A stretch of DNA of 64,000 bases from Sciurus carolinensis (GCF_902686445.1 NC_062218.1:137317607-137381606); one strand, 5' to 3'. Numbered from the stretch's first letter, positions 23,700 through 58,332 are shown. Translations and numbers: made by a program. Notes: generated by a model not told the origin, from the letters alone.

Positions 23700-24736
23700 G
23701 CTATTTGCATGAGAATTGGTGATTAGAGTTCACAGGTGGAACAAACAAACAAAACAACTAACTAAGCTACACCTTTAAGAAAATTGTCAGTAATTACAAT
23801 CATCTAACTTTCCCAAGAAAGTAGACAGAACCATCCTAGATATTTCCAGCCTTCTTCCCACTGTACCACCCCAACCCTCCTTCAGTCTCTGTAGGTGAGC
23901 TAAGGAGGGATCAGAGGGAGATGATGACTTGCCTTGTGGGGAATGCAGAATTAAACATGGTGAGAGTTCCTCTCATCTCAAATAAGAGAGAGGTAGAAAG
24001 TGCTGTCCCTCCAGGGAAAACAAATAAGAAGGCAGGCTTTTGTGAAAAACTGGAGACCAGTGCATACAAACAGAGAAGACCTGTATCCTATGCCTAGGCT
24101 GGCCATTTGCTAAGGCAATGTACTTGCCAATTTCCCCCTTTTGAACAAAGGTGGGACCCATATGAATGAAGGAGAAGAGAATTGAAGAGTGTGAACTATA
24201 AGAAGGAACCAGCAGAGGAAAGCAGTCTGGTGTGATGAGGAAATGTTTCCTCTGGATCCACGGCACATTGGGGTAGGTGCCTGAACTTGGATTGTCTCAA
24301 CAGGTTCCACCAAGGTAGCTGTTGGCAGGGAGAGGGGACCCCCTGCACAGCAAGAGGCCAATGTTGGGAATGAGTGGCCATACTGAAGTTGGCATCTCTC
24401 TCATCAAGGAACAATGGAGTGGGAAGCCCAGAAGAGCCCTCTGAAAACGCACACTGGACACTTACCACATGGGGTATTAACACAGAGGCCCACCAACACT
24501 GACTTGAGAAACAAGGACAACAAAGTGCATTATGGATACATTCAGGCAAGTAGAAGACCATTCATGATTTGAGGTTTCTATTACTTGCAGTCACAATATC
24601 TTCACATACTTCTTTCTCTATAAACCAGATTTCTCTCTCTCCATGCACTGACTGCTCCTTAGCTCCAAATGTACATGTTTCAGGTCCAGCCTTCTGCAGA
24701 GATGAAAACCGATAGTCCATTTTTTATATAAAATTC
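23700..24736. other. 1 kb intergenic stretch without recognised repeats
   Basis: Three overlapping minus-strand frames (23,973-24,561) show no family signature. No promoter or CpG enrichment. Confidence 0.45.
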
Positions 24737-25040
24737 CCAGCTGGATGCAGTGGTGGACCTCTGTAATCCCAGTAACTCCAGAGTTTGAGGCAGGAAGACT
24801 GAAAGTTCGAGACCAACCTTAGCAACTTAGTAAGGCCCTAAGCAACTTAACAAGATCCTGTCTCAAAACAAAACACACGGCCTGGGGAGATAGCTCAGTC
24901 GGTAGAGTGCTTGCCTTGCATGCACAAGGCCCTGGGTTTGATCCCCAGCACCGCAAAAAAATAAAACAAAACACACAAAAGTCTGGGGATGTGGCTCAGT
25001 GGTTAAGTGACACTGGGTTCAATCCCCATACAAAAAAAAA
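24737..25040 (+). mobile_element. B1-dID with a young ID inserted in its linker
   Basis: The ID at 24,879-24,962 (GAGATAGCTCAGTCGG type) is bounded by AAAACAAAACACAC at 24,865-24,878 and 24,963-24,976, within the A-rich linker between the B1 and ID halves. Confidence 0.92.
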
Positions 25041-26204
25041 AAGAAAATTAAATTCCCAGATAACAGACTGATTGGTCCAGCTTGGATCAGTCAAGCTGGT
25101 TCAAGTAAGTACAATTACTGAAGACTAACTTACTGCAGGAGGGTGAATAGAGAAATGTCAGATTTAGAAAGACACCCCAGAGAATCTCTCAGAGTGTTGA
25201 TGTAATGAGAGAAAAGGTTGTGCACCAGAATAGCAGAGTGTTAAGGCATCCAGACAGGCCTTGGTGGAGTTTAAACTAAACATGAGATGGGTTGAGGACT
25301 CTTATTTTACTTAACTGGAGAGTTTCACAAGCTGAGGAGACTATGGGATTTGGGAAGGAGCAGAGGGGTCTTGATGGAAGAAGTGAGGAAGGTCATTGAG
25401 ACATTCCAAGAGGAAAGGGGGGAAGCGTAGTGGTCATGTTATTTCCCATGTGACAACCCTTCACTGAAGTCCACAAGTCTTCCATAAAATCATGCAGTGC
25501 TTGGTGTGGTGGGATTTCTGGTGGGTACCCAAAAGGTAGATATGGCTTCATACCCAGAAGGTACATAGACAGGAAGCCTAAGACAGACAACTAAAAATGC
25601 AATGCAGAGGCTAAGAGTGAGGCTCTGGGTTTCATCCCCAGCACTGTCAGGTGTGTGTGGGGTGGGGGGAGTCAACTGTCCTAGGCCCTGGATATTGGAG
25701 CCAAGATTACAATTCTCCAAACCCCTTAATAATATCTGGGTTTCAGTTTTAATGGAAAAAAAAAAAAAAAGAAAACACTTAGATTTTACTGTGAGAGGCC
25801 GGATTAAATAATTTGTGACCAAATTAAGACTGATTGGATAAGTTGGAATCTTGATTTTCTTTACAGGATTCTATACTGTGCTTTTATCCCTGTCTGCATC
25901 TGGGCTGTTTGGAATGAAAAGGTGAGGAACTCAAAATTCTTCTGTGTCTTGGACCTTAAAACTTCCAGTTTATATTTACCCTTTTGGGCATAGCTGACCC
26001 AAGGAGTCAATTTCCCTGGAACATTATTGCAATGGGCTGTTTTCTTGCTCTACTAATTCAGACATTGTGAGGTCTTAAAGTTCTTACATGGTGGGAGCAA
26101 GAACTGTAGTCCACATTTAGCCAAATTGAGTCTTGAGGTATGATAGGAAAGTGGGAATCACTTCCCCCAAATCGTCAAAAAACGGTAACTTGAACTATTT
26201 CTGA

Positions 26205-26208
<4 letters not shown>
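25041..26208. other. 1.1 kb intergenic stretch, one ID fragment
   Basis: Apart from 25,600-25,655, nothing recognised. An A15 run lies at 25,756-25,770. Confidence 0.45.
25600..25655 (+). mobile_element. ID 3' fragment
   Basis: Only the B-box part remains: gaggctctgggtttcatccccagcac. Confidence 0.5.
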
Positions 26209-26250
<42 letters not shown>

Positions 26251-26445
26251 GTACAGAGGATTGAACCCAGGGGCACTTAACCACTGAGCCACATCCCCAA
26301 CCCTTTTTATATATTTTATTGAAAGACATGGTCTCACTGAGTTGCTAAGTGCCTAGCTAATCTGCTGAGGCTGACTTTGAACTTGGAATCCTCCTGTCTC
26401 AGCCTCTCTAACCGCTGGGATTGCAGGTGTGTGCCACCAAACTGG
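26209..26445 (-). mobile_element. B1-dID SINE with 41-T tail
   Basis: Reversed dimer with an unusually long uninterrupted T run at 26,209-26,249. Confidence 0.9.
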
Positions 26446-26753
26446 CTTTCTGAAGCTTCTTTAACCTTTGCCATTTCATTTTTAAGCATGAAGATAGGAA
26501 AAAGGGAGGGGGCATTTTTCTGAGGAACAGGATGTCATGTGAGATTTCCTGGACTGTTTAAAAGTCTAAGAAAAGAATTCATGGTAATTTACCAATATCT
26601 TTATTACAGTGCCACTATCTCACTTGGAATAAGATTTGTAGCTTTTCCTGCTCTAAGGAAAAGTTATCAGATCTAGTCTCCTTAGAGTGAAATAGTGATA
26701 GTTTGCGCACGGTGATGGTTAGACACAAACTCTTCAAACTCCCATTCTTTGAT

Positions 26754-27140
26754 GCCACATGTGATGGTGTTTGCCCATAATCTCAGCAACTAGACAGAAT
26801 GAGGCAAGTTCAAGGTCAGTTTTGGCACTTTAGCAAGATCCTATTGCAAATAAAAAAATACCCCCCCAGCCCTGATCAATATTTTGTTTGGGGTGGTGGA
26901 TGCACATATTGGTGTAGACATTACTCAAAATTTATCAGACTCCTGGGCATGATGGTGCATGCCTGTAATCTCAGAGACTTAGGAGACTGAGATAGGAAGA
27001 TCACAAGTTTGAGGCCAGCTGGGGAACTTGGTGAGACCTGGTCTCAATATAAATAATGAAAATGTCTGGGGATGTAGCTCAGTGGTAGAGTGCTTGCCTC
27101 CCACTCAGTAAGGCCCTCCATTCAGTACTGCCAAAAGATA
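26754..27140 (+). mobile_element. B1 fragment and B1-dID
   Basis: 26,754-26,870 is a B1 half ending in a C run; 26,941-27,140 is a dimer. Confidence 0.82.
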
Positions 27141-27202
27141 AAAGAGGGGTGGTTTTCATTTCAATGCCTTTCCTTTGTGTTTGCAGTGAATATTTTTATT
27201 TA

Positions 27203-27388
27203 TTTACTTATTTTTTTATTTTGATACTGGGGATAGAACTCAGGGGCATTCAACCACTGAGCTATATTCCCAGGCCCTCCCCAACTCCAATTTTTAAAAT
27301 TTTTGAGATAGGATCTGTTTAAATTGTTGAGGCTGGCCTGGAACTTGTGATCTTCATGGGATTACAGGTGTGTACCACAGCGCCCACC
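27203..27388 (-). mobile_element. B1-dID SINE
   Basis: Reversed dimer lacking the cctcagcc part of B1. Confidence 0.85.
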
Positions 27389-27586
27389 TCTGCTAAGTAA
27401 CATTTTTAAAGGTTTGACCACTTGGAGACCTTTGCAGTGCATTATGTTAACTCTCCTACTGTATCTGGATGTTAACATTCTATATGCAAAGATCTTGTAG
27501 AAAGGTCAGAATATAGTCTTTTGTTTTTCCTGCTCAACATTGATTTCCTTGATATAATCTTCCATTTTTCCTTGTTTTGTTGAGCC

Positions 27587-27920
27587 TTTTGGGGGGTTGG
27601 TACCAAGGATTGAACTCAGGGGCACTTCCCCAATCCTATTTTGTATTTTCTTTAGAGACAGGGTCTCACTGAGTTGCTTAGCACCTCGCTGTTGCTGAGG
27701 CTGGGTTTGAACTGGTGATCCTCCTGCCTCAGTCTCCAGAGCTACTGGGATTACAGGTGTGTGCTACCATGCCTGGCCCCAGCCCTTTTTATTTTGAGAC
27801 ACAGTCTGACTAACTTGCTTAGGACCTCACTAAGGGTGAGGTTGGCCTGGAACTTGGTATCCTCTTGCCTCAGCTTCTGGAGTTGCTGGATTTATAGGAC
27901 TTGTACCACCACATCAAGCC
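27587..27920 (-). mobile_element. B1-dID and adjoining B1 half
   Basis: The dimer at 27,587-27,778 is followed at once by a reversed B1 half at 27,779-27,920. Confidence 0.85.
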
Positions 27921-27943
27921 TTCAAAATAAAAAAAATTTTTAA

Positions 27944-28026
27944 AGGGCTGGAGATGTAAGTAGCTCAGTTTTAGAGGACTTCCTAACATGCATAAGGCCC
28001 TGAATTCAATCCCCAAAATAAATAAG
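27944..28026 (+). mobile_element. ID SINE
   Basis: Diverged core with a 4-base insertion in the A-box region (gatgtaagtagctcag). Confidence 0.78.
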
Positions 28027-29412
28027 GAGGTGTGTAATAAAGGAAGCTCAGGGGTTGTTGGAAAAATCACTTTATGAGTCTCCGTCCCTTCATTTATAAA
28101 TGAACATAACCCTACTTCTAGTGAGGGAGTCAAGGATCCTCTGGGAATAAGAAATAAAACCACACCTCAAAGAAACTATCTTAATCATAAAAGGAATTTA
28201 CTGAAAGGGAACTGTGGTAACCCAAAGAATCAGAGGACAAGAAAATCAAATCTAGGTAGGTCTTTTTCTGTTTCTCTCAGCCTATCAACTTCCTTTTCTC
28301 CTAATGCAGACCTTCTCTGCTGATGCAGACAAGGTTCAATCACCAGGGAAGGAAACAAAATTCACTACTCTTAATGAAGAGTACTTAATGAAGAAACTAT
28401 CTCACAGCAGCGGGTTGCATGAAAGATAAGAAGTCTGAGAACCACAGCAGCTATGTCAGAGGTAGATGGAAGAACATTCTTTTTTCATTTGGGAAAACTT
28501 TAGCCTCATATCCAGATGTCCAGGATATCTACCCTCAAGTTCCTTTGCATGGCTTCTCTTCTTACAAATGGTCACCCTGCTCTGAATCTCTCCCTTATTT
28601 AGTTAAGTTAGTCAAGTTTGCTTATACTAGTAAAAGAAGAGCTTTTGTTGTTTGATGCCAAGACATATGAAGGGAGAACTTACTTTTTTTTTTTTGTGAT
28701 GCTGGGTTTTGAACCCAGGGTCCTGTGCTTGTAAGACAAGTAAGAGCTATATCCCCAGACCTTACATTTAATTTTGTATCAGGGTCCAATTTTACCAGTT
28801 ACAAACCTGAGGTTTTCTAAATAGTTAAAATAACTAGTTATAAAATATAGTGAATGGGTAAAAATACATTTTTTTTAATGATAGCCATCAATCTTAAGGA
28901 AAAAGACTGCTCCTGAATTCCAGAAAAAGTAGGAAGAATAACCCTCTCTCAAACTTTGATCTGGTTAAACTGGTTTACATTGTGTTCAGAATCTCATGTC
29001 TTGTGGAAACACTTTGATCAACTTCTGGTGCAGGACAGGCTACATAATTTGTAGGACCCAGTGCAAAATTAAAATGTGAGACTCCATTCTCAAAAGCTAA
29101 GAATGTCAAGAGGGTTGAAGTAGAGCATGAAACCAACTGGGCTTTTCTTAGCATGGGGCTTAATGTGACTGTATCATTTACCTCCCAAGAATCAGGTCTT
29201 GTACTGCTTAGCCTTCTGTTATACACAACAGGCCAGGAAACAACCATCAAGCTCTCCTGACCTTAAGTAACCCAGTCCAGAGAAATGCAGCTCCCTCCAC
29301 TACAAGCCTTCCCATTTTCCCTCAGTTCTTTGAGACATCTAATATAACTAGTAGACACTTTAGTAGCCTATCCTAGAATAAAGGAATAGTATGCCTTAAG
29401 ACTACTAGAGTG
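28027..29412. other. 1.4 kb intergenic stretch, one ID
   Basis: Only the ID at 28,684-28,762 was recognised. The sequence aatgaagagtac is repeated in tandem at about 28,374-28,393. Confidence 0.45.
28684..28762 (-). mobile_element. ID SINE, shortened
   Basis: The reversed core lacks part of the ctctaccaactg segment. Confidence 0.78.
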
Positions 29413-29499
29413 GGGGCTGGGGAGATAGCTCAGCTGGTAGAGTGCTTGCCTCGTAAGCACAAGGCCCTGAGTTCGATCCCCAGTACCAAAAACAAAAAA
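29413..29499 (+). mobile_element. young ID SINE with target-site duplication
   Basis: Flanked by the exact 15-mer AAGACTACTAGAGTG at 29,398-29,412 and 29,500-29,514. The empty site can be written exactly, making it a good presence/absence marker. Confidence 0.95.
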
Positions 29500-29514
29500 A
29501 AGACTACTAGAGTG

Positions 29515-30322
29515 TTCACTCTTGCCAAATAGAAATTGCTTGCCGCTATTACATGAACTTTAAATCTTCAGCTCCTACTCACTGAGGTTTACAAAATAGT
29601 GTCTTACGATCCCTGAAATTCATGGACCTCAGTGGGAAAGAGCTACATTGGCTTAGTCCTATCACTGAGAAAAAAGTAATTATCATATTTGTTTGTGTGT
29701 CTCTGGTCCCTATGCTGAACTTTCTAGGAATTTTTGGTTAATTCTCTCAGGCTTTCCAGGTACGCAACTCAATCAGTATTACTAATGTCATTTGCTTCTT
29801 CCTTTCTTTTATACCTCATTCTGACTCTTGCCTTTTCACACTTACTATATAATGCAATTCCTTTTAAAATTGACTTAAATAAATTTTAACATTGTTTTGC
29901 AAGAAAATTGAAACTTTGATAAAGCTCACCTAAGAAAACAAATGCCTAAGAGCAATTAACCAAATTAGAAAAAAGAGGATTAGATATTATTAGATATAAA
30001 AATGTTCTATAAGACTATGACAAAACAATGAGACAAACACTGGTATGAATTGGTCTCTGGAAGAAAACAATATACATGCAGATGAAATTTGTACATTTTA
30101 GTAACAGTGTCATTTCAAACAACAGAGAGGTGGTAGATTATTTAATAAGTGTACTTCAATAAAATAAAATTAAGGAGTGTAACCATAGAAACAAAATTAT
30201 TACAACTGTGACTAAAAATTACAAGAAAGTTATTTTAATAACTTTGGAACTTAAAGACCCCTTTCAGTATGAGCCAAACATAGGAACCTACAAAGAAAAA
30301 GATTGTTAAAAATAATAATATA
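29515..30322. other. AT-rich intergenic stretch
   Basis: No repeat family recognised; AT-rich, with no open frame of note. Confidence 0.45.
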
Positions 30323-30536
30323 GCTGGGGACGGTGGCACACGCCTGTAATTCCAGCAGCTGGGGAGGCTGAGACAGGAGGATTGAAAGTTCAAAAGCCAA
30401 CCTCAGCAATTTAGCCAGGCCCTAAGCAACTCAGAAAGATCGTGTCTCTAAATAAAATATTTTTTAAAGAACTGGGAATGTGGTTCAGTGGTTAAGTCCC
30501 CCTGGGTTCAACCTCTGGTACCCCAGCCCCCCCAAA
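30323..30536 (+). mobile_element. B1-dID SINE
   Basis: Complete dimer with a C-rich end (ccccagcccccc). Confidence 0.9.
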
Positions 30537-30629
30537 AATAATCACAGCCTCTGGGACAGGAGTCCCCTGTGCTTCTCCTTTGTCAGCAAAGCAGTAACCC
30601 TTCTTTTTCCTTTTTCTCAAAAATGGAAT

Positions 30630-31003
30630 CTCGCTGGAACAGTGGCGCAGGCCTGTAATCCTAGTGGGTCCGGAGGCTGAGGCAGGAGGACGGTGAGTTC
30701 AGAGGCAGTCTCAGCAACTCAGAGAGACTGCCTCTAATAAAATATAAAAAAAGGGTTGGGGTTTTGTGGCTCTGTGGCAGAGCGCTAGCCTAGCATGTGT
30801 GAGGCACTGGGTTCGATCCTTAGCACCTCAGAACATAGCATAACAAATGTCCATCTACAACTACAAAACAAAAGGGGGGTGGGGTGCACCACATAACAAA
30901 TGTTCATCTACAACTACAAAAAAAGGGGGTGGTGGTGCTGGGGATGTGGCTCAGGGGTTAAGCACCCCTGGGTTCAATCCCTAGTACCAAACAAAAACAA
31001 AAA
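30630..31003 (+). mobile_element. B1-dID split by a tailed ID, with duplicated tail
   Basis: The B1 half is at 30,630-30,747 and the dID half at 30,937-31,003. Between them is a tailed ID (30,752-30,880) whose tail caccacataacaaatgttcatctacaacta is repeated at 30,886-30,920. Confidence 0.82.
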
Positions 31004-31379
31004 CGTATTTTCATTATTGTTTTGGCATGGGGACAAGGACCAAGATTTCAGTAACTTAGGTAAAAGTAAAATAGCCCAATATATTTGTATAGCCCTTTTC
31101 CTGTTGACAAAGCAGATGTATCTATCCAGTCATATTTGATCGTTAAAAAAAAAATCCCTGAAACAGGTAAAAAATAGAAATAATTAACATATGCTTGTAC
31201 TTTATGGTTTGCTAAAGCCATTCTTTCAGTTGATGGTCTAAATCCTGTTCATCATTCTTATTTTGTTCTCCAGACTACTTCTGGTGTTCCCAGCACTGAA
31301 CAGTTCAGCTTCATTCTTATTTCCCTCATTCGAGCATATTCTTCCCATTCTCTACCGAGCACGTTCTTCCTTGGAGTCA
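31004..31379. other. distal upstream region of ZCCHC10
   Basis: Unassigned sequence between the last intergenic SINE and the CpG island. Confidence 0.5.
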
Positions 31380-31578
31380 TCCTCTTGGTTTGAGACAGAA
31401 GGGATCACGCTGCACGCACAGCTCGCGGGCCCTTTCCCCACACTACCTCGGACAGGATGCCACTCCAGGCGCTCCAGGCCCGTCTGGCCCCGCCCACGCC
31501 CACGGCTGCCGGGACTCGAAGTCCCCGCCCCCTCCGAGGAGTTTCCCAAAACCCTGCGCGGCAGGCGGCCGCCCTAAG
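31380..31578 (+). promoter_or_regulatory. ZCCHC10: ZCCHC10 promoter and 5'UTR
   Basis: A TATA-less GC-rich segment just upstream of the ZCCHC10 ATG. It has GC-box clusters (ccccgcccacgcccac near 31,490-31,505; ccccgccccc near 31,523) and an inverted repeat GGGACT-CGA-AGTCCC at 31,511-31,525. The start-codon context AAGATGGCG (31,576-31,584) matches the YY1 motif often found at housekeeping promoters. The transcription start cannot be fixed from sequence alone. Confidence 0.65.
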
Positions 31579-54242
<22,664 letters not shown>

Positions 54243-54365
54243 AATGGCTCTATCCATGTTGGACTGATGGACTGAAAACATCATTGTGATTCTCAGAAAA
54301 GAACATAGACAATGTTAAAGCCAAATAGATTAAGTGGTCAAAATTTCTAGAGTTCAAAAGTTTCT

Positions 54366-54573
54366 GCCGGGTGCAGTGGCATACGCCTGGAATCCCAGTG
54401 GCTCCAGAGGCTGAGGCAGGAGGATTGCGGGTTCAAAGTCAGCCTCAGCAACCTAAGGAGGCCCTCAACAATCTAGGGAGCTCCTGTCTCAAAATAAAAA
54501 ATAAACAGAGATGGGGATGTGACTCAGTGGTTAAACACTCCTGAGTTAAATCCCTGGTACCAAAAAAAAAAAA
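54366..54573 (+). mobile_element. B1-dID SINE in the ZCCHC10 3'UTR
   Basis: Complete sense-strand dimer between the stop codon and both AATAAA hexamers. Confidence 0.92.
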
Positions 54574-54913
54574 ATTTCTAAGTGTTTTACATTCTAAGAG
54601 CATAAAGATTATTAACATATATACATATGACTTTTATTTTAGAGATGAATCTTGTTTTTCTTTTTTAATCTTTAAAATATATCTGTAGAACTTAATCAAA
54701 GCTGCAATCTAGTAAATATGTTTTTGTGATGAAACTTATTTTTTCTTCCTGTAAAATAAATGCCATACTTTGTTATATGTTAATGGTATATGTCAGACAA
54801 GTTTTCAGGATAAGGCTTGGAATATCTGGCAATGAATTTCTAATGCTTTTGACTGTGTTACTATGTAAAATTTAATACATTGATATTATAACCTTAGGAG
54901 TTTTCCTACTGTT

Positions 54914-54919
54914 AATAAA
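54914..54919 (+). terminator. ZCCHC10: probable ZCCHC10 polyadenylation signal
   Basis: AATAAA followed by the T/GT-rich stretch tgtgctctatttttatgttt. An earlier AATAAA at 54,755-54,760 is the alternative proximal signal. Confidence 0.55.
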
Positions 54920-54940
54920 TGTGCTCTATTTTTATGTTTA

Positions 54941-56744
54941 TGTTCAGAAAGTTATTTTGACTTTTTGTCCTGATAAGTCGAAGGGACCTATAAATATATT
55001 TATACCTTTTAAATGCTGCAAGTGTCAAGTTGTTGTGTTTTTTCATTCATTTCCTTCTGCTTCCTTAAGTTCTTAGAGTTATCCTTTTCTGAGGAAAATC
55101 ATTCTAGAAGAACCTAAAAAGTGACAAAAAAACTGAAACTAAGGAGTCTAATTTTCGTGCCTTTTAAAAAAATTCAGAGTATAGAAAAGAAAGCAACCAG
55201 CTAAAAGGCTGGCTTAAGTAAAAGTGCTATAAATATCTTTGTGTAGTAAAACTGCTATAAAAGGTACAGTTCACAATGGGGGAAAGTAAGAGGAAGAGTG
55301 GTAATTTTTCCAAAAATCAGGACAGCATTGGTTGCCTTTTATTAAAAAGATTTTCTTAAGCTTTCATATTTCATAAAGATTGCCTTTTGTGGGCTGCGGT
55401 TGTAGCTCAGTGGTAGCACGTGTAAAGCACTGGGTTCGATCCTCAATACCACATAAAAATAAATAAAATAAAGATACTGTGTCCATCTACAACTAAAAAA
55501 AAAAAAAAAATTGCCTTTTGCAAGCTGGGGTTGTGATTCAGTGACTTGCCTAACATATGGGACACTGGGTTTGATTCTCAGCACCACATAATAAATAAAT
55601 AAAAAATATCCATTGGCAACCTAAAATATATTTAAACAAAAAGATTGCCTTTTGCCATTTTTGAATTTATAGTATGACAGTTTATATGGTATCTGGTTTA
55701 TGTGACATTTGACTGCATAACTGAATGATGAGGATTAGTGGTGTGTTTACATATGCACAGTTAACATGAAAGGTTAAAAAGGAAATACTGTACAATGTTC
55801 CTCAAAAGTAAAATACTCATTGTGGTGAGATTGGTTTAACATCACATTCTGTGATGACTTTTATACTTTTTGGAAAGAGGTATCATTTATAGAAAAATCT
55901 TGATTTGGGTTAAATATAGGTTTTCAAAACTGTTGTTTTTTTAAAAATATTTTTATGAGAAAGTGGTAGGTAGAAAGCTGCTTTTGAAGAAAATGGGCTT
56001 CTCTTTACATGTTGAAATATATGTATGTTTTGAGTTTAGAAAGTTTGTAATTACCTGTAAATTTTACAGAACCATCTGCTTTCAATTGTAAATAAACTTT
56101 TAAAAATATTTCAGAAGACTTCCTAGAGAATGTATCACTTCACAGGTAGATTTAATAAATCATTCTTCCAACACCTTAACAATGTTTGTTGTCTCTGCAA
56201 GGGCAATGTTAGCAACTAAAGAACTTGGAAGAGAAAGAAATGTATACCTGGGATGCATTCCTTGCCATTAAATAAAACTCAGAACTTGTGCTCAAAAGCT
56301 TAAACTCTTTGCAATTTTATTTAATGCCAATTTTTTCTCCTTTTGAAGGTAAGGACATTTAAACAAATTCTAATTTCGATATTTTACTACTACAACTGTT
56401 AAATGTATGCTTGGAGAAGTACAGAGGGCAGGAACTTGATTCTTTTCTAACCATATGTATTCCTCAAAAATACAGAATCAGTAGCAAAGTAGAGACTTAA
56501 CTTGGAAAGAATTTCTGTCCATCCTGCCCAGGAGCAGGACTCTGGGAGTTGAGTCCCGGTGAATATAGGAAGTGTATTATTCCTCAACCACAATCATGTC
56601 AAAAAAATGTTTCATTCCACAAACATTTTGTTAGTGTGGTTGTACAAAATAATAATTTCAGCCTAGAATCAAAACACCGTGTTAGCCATAAGTTAACACT
56701 GGAAGTGAAAATAATGCAGGAGGGTGTGTTTCAAACAACATTTT
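54941..56744. other. downstream flank of ZCCHC10
   Basis: Apart from the ID pair at 55,390-55,641, nothing recognised. AATAAA hexamers near 56,091 and 56,269 could serve as distal polyadenylation signals. Confidence 0.45.
55390..55641 (+). mobile_element. two tailed ID SINEs at one target
   Basis: The first at 55,390-55,510 and the second at 55,521-55,641. ATTGCCTTTTG occurs before, between and after them. Confidence 0.92.
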
Positions 56745-57369
56745 AGTTATTCTTTTAACTTTTTATTTTGAACTAATTGTATATTTATAAAAATTTTGCA
56801 AAAATAGTGCAGTTTCCTTATATTCTCCACCTAGCTTCCCCTAAGGTTAACATCTTACATAACCACACTACTATGATGAGAGCCAAGAAATTAACACTTG
56901 GCAAAATAAGTCAAGAACCTTACTCCTATTTTACCAGTTTTCCAACTGATATCCATTTTCTCTTCCAGAATACTACCCAGAAACTGCATTTAGTTACTTC
57001 TACTTCTCCTTTAATCTCAAAGTTCCTCATTCTTGTCTTTCATACCCTTGTTCAATTATGAAGAGTTTTTATTGGTTATTTTGTCTAATGGCCCTCCATT
57101 TGGGTCTATCTTATATATTTTTATGACTGAACTGAGGTTATGCTTTTTGGAAGAGGATCATGGAAATAAAGTGTCCTCAAGTCCTTCATATCACAGGATT
57201 CATGTTGATGTCTTATTTATTACTTGATGGCACCAGCCTTGATCACTTGCTTAAGGTGGTTTCTATTAGATTTTTCCATGCTTATTATAGTTTTCCTTTT
57301 TTAGTTAATAGATATCTTGGAGATACTTTGAGCATAAGCAAATTGTTTATCCTCAAACTCACCTACTGT

Positions 57370-57617
57370 TTTTAAAAAATATTTTTTTTGTAGATGGACA
57401 CAATATTTTGTTTGTTTGTATGTAGTGCTAAGGATCGGACCCAGTGTCTCACACATGCTAGGCAAGCGCTCCACCACTGAGCCACAACCCCAGTCCTTTT
57501 TTTTTTTTTTTTTAATAAATGACATAATGCCTTTATTTTTATGTGGTGCTGAGGATTGAACCCAATGCCTCATACGTGTGAGGCAAACATTGCACCGCTG
57601 AGCCACTACCCCAGCCC
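57370..57617 (-). mobile_element. two adjoining tailed ID SINEs
   Basis: 57,370-57,497 and 57,498-57,617. The pair is bounded by ctcacctactgtttt (57,358) and ctcacctgctagtttt (57,617), with no visible copy between. Confidence 0.88.
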
Positions 57618-57888
57618 TCACCTGCTAGTTTTAGTGGCTCTTCTCCACAACAGCTGTTATTCTGATGCTTTTGAGTGATGACTTTTCTATTTCCTTTTTT
57701 TTCTACATTTATTATTGGAACTCTTTTGGGAATGCCTGCCTCCTCTCCCCCATTCATTTAATTGATTACTTATAGTTTAGACTCATGGATGTTTATTTCT
57801 CCTCTCTCTTTCTCTGTCCCTCTGCCTTACCCCACCCCACCGCAGATTTTCTTACTTTTGGGGACTGACCAGAAGATGTTCCCAGCTC

Positions 57889-58109
57889 TTTTTTTTTTTT
57901 TTTTTTTTTTTTATGGTACTGGAGATTGAACCCAGGGACACTTCACCACCGAGCTACATCCTAAACCCTTTTTGGTTTTTGTTTTGAGGCAGGGTCCCAC
58001 TACTGAGTTGCTTAGGGCCTTGCTAAATTGCCGAGGCTGGTCTTGAACTTGCAATCTCCTACCTAACCTACCAAGTCACTGGGATTGCAGGCGTGCATCA
58101 CCCACCAGC
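57889..58109 (-). mobile_element. B1-dID SINE
   Basis: Reversed dimer with a T run of about 23; ccagctc flanks both ends. Confidence 0.9.
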
Positions 58110-58332
58110 TCAACTCATTTATGATCTCCCTCTCTCAGCTTTGGAACCAATCACTTCTCCAAGGGGCCCTCACTGGAAATTAGTTCTTGAAATTCAAGAT
58201 CTGGGTGCTATCTTTTTTATCTTTTTACACATTTCAAATAGTAGTGTTGTGAGGTAGCTAGCTAAGGTGTGAAGACTTGCTGTATTAGTCCGTTTTGTGC
58301 TGTCATAATAGAATACCTGAGCCTGGGTAATT

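Larger units (their letters stand above)
54243..54940 (+). other. ZCCHC10: ZCCHC10 3'UTR (probable extent)
   Basis: Runs from the stop to just past the second polyadenylation signal. It contains a complete B1-dID SINE at 54,366-54,573, so a 3'UTR of this length would include about 200 bases of repeat. The end is inferred; later AATAAA hexamers near 56,090 and 56,270 could give longer forms. Confidence 0.6.
56745..58215. mobile_element. ancient L1-type (L1ME-like) 3' region split by SINEs
   Basis: Landmarks recalled from old mammalian L1 3' regions: gtgcagtttccttatattctccacctagcttcccctaaggttaacatcttacataacca, cttgatcacttgcttaaggtgg, cttggagatactttgagc, then gactcatggatgtttattt and caagatctgggtgctat. 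The orientation and subfamily were not resolved. Confidence 0.5.
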
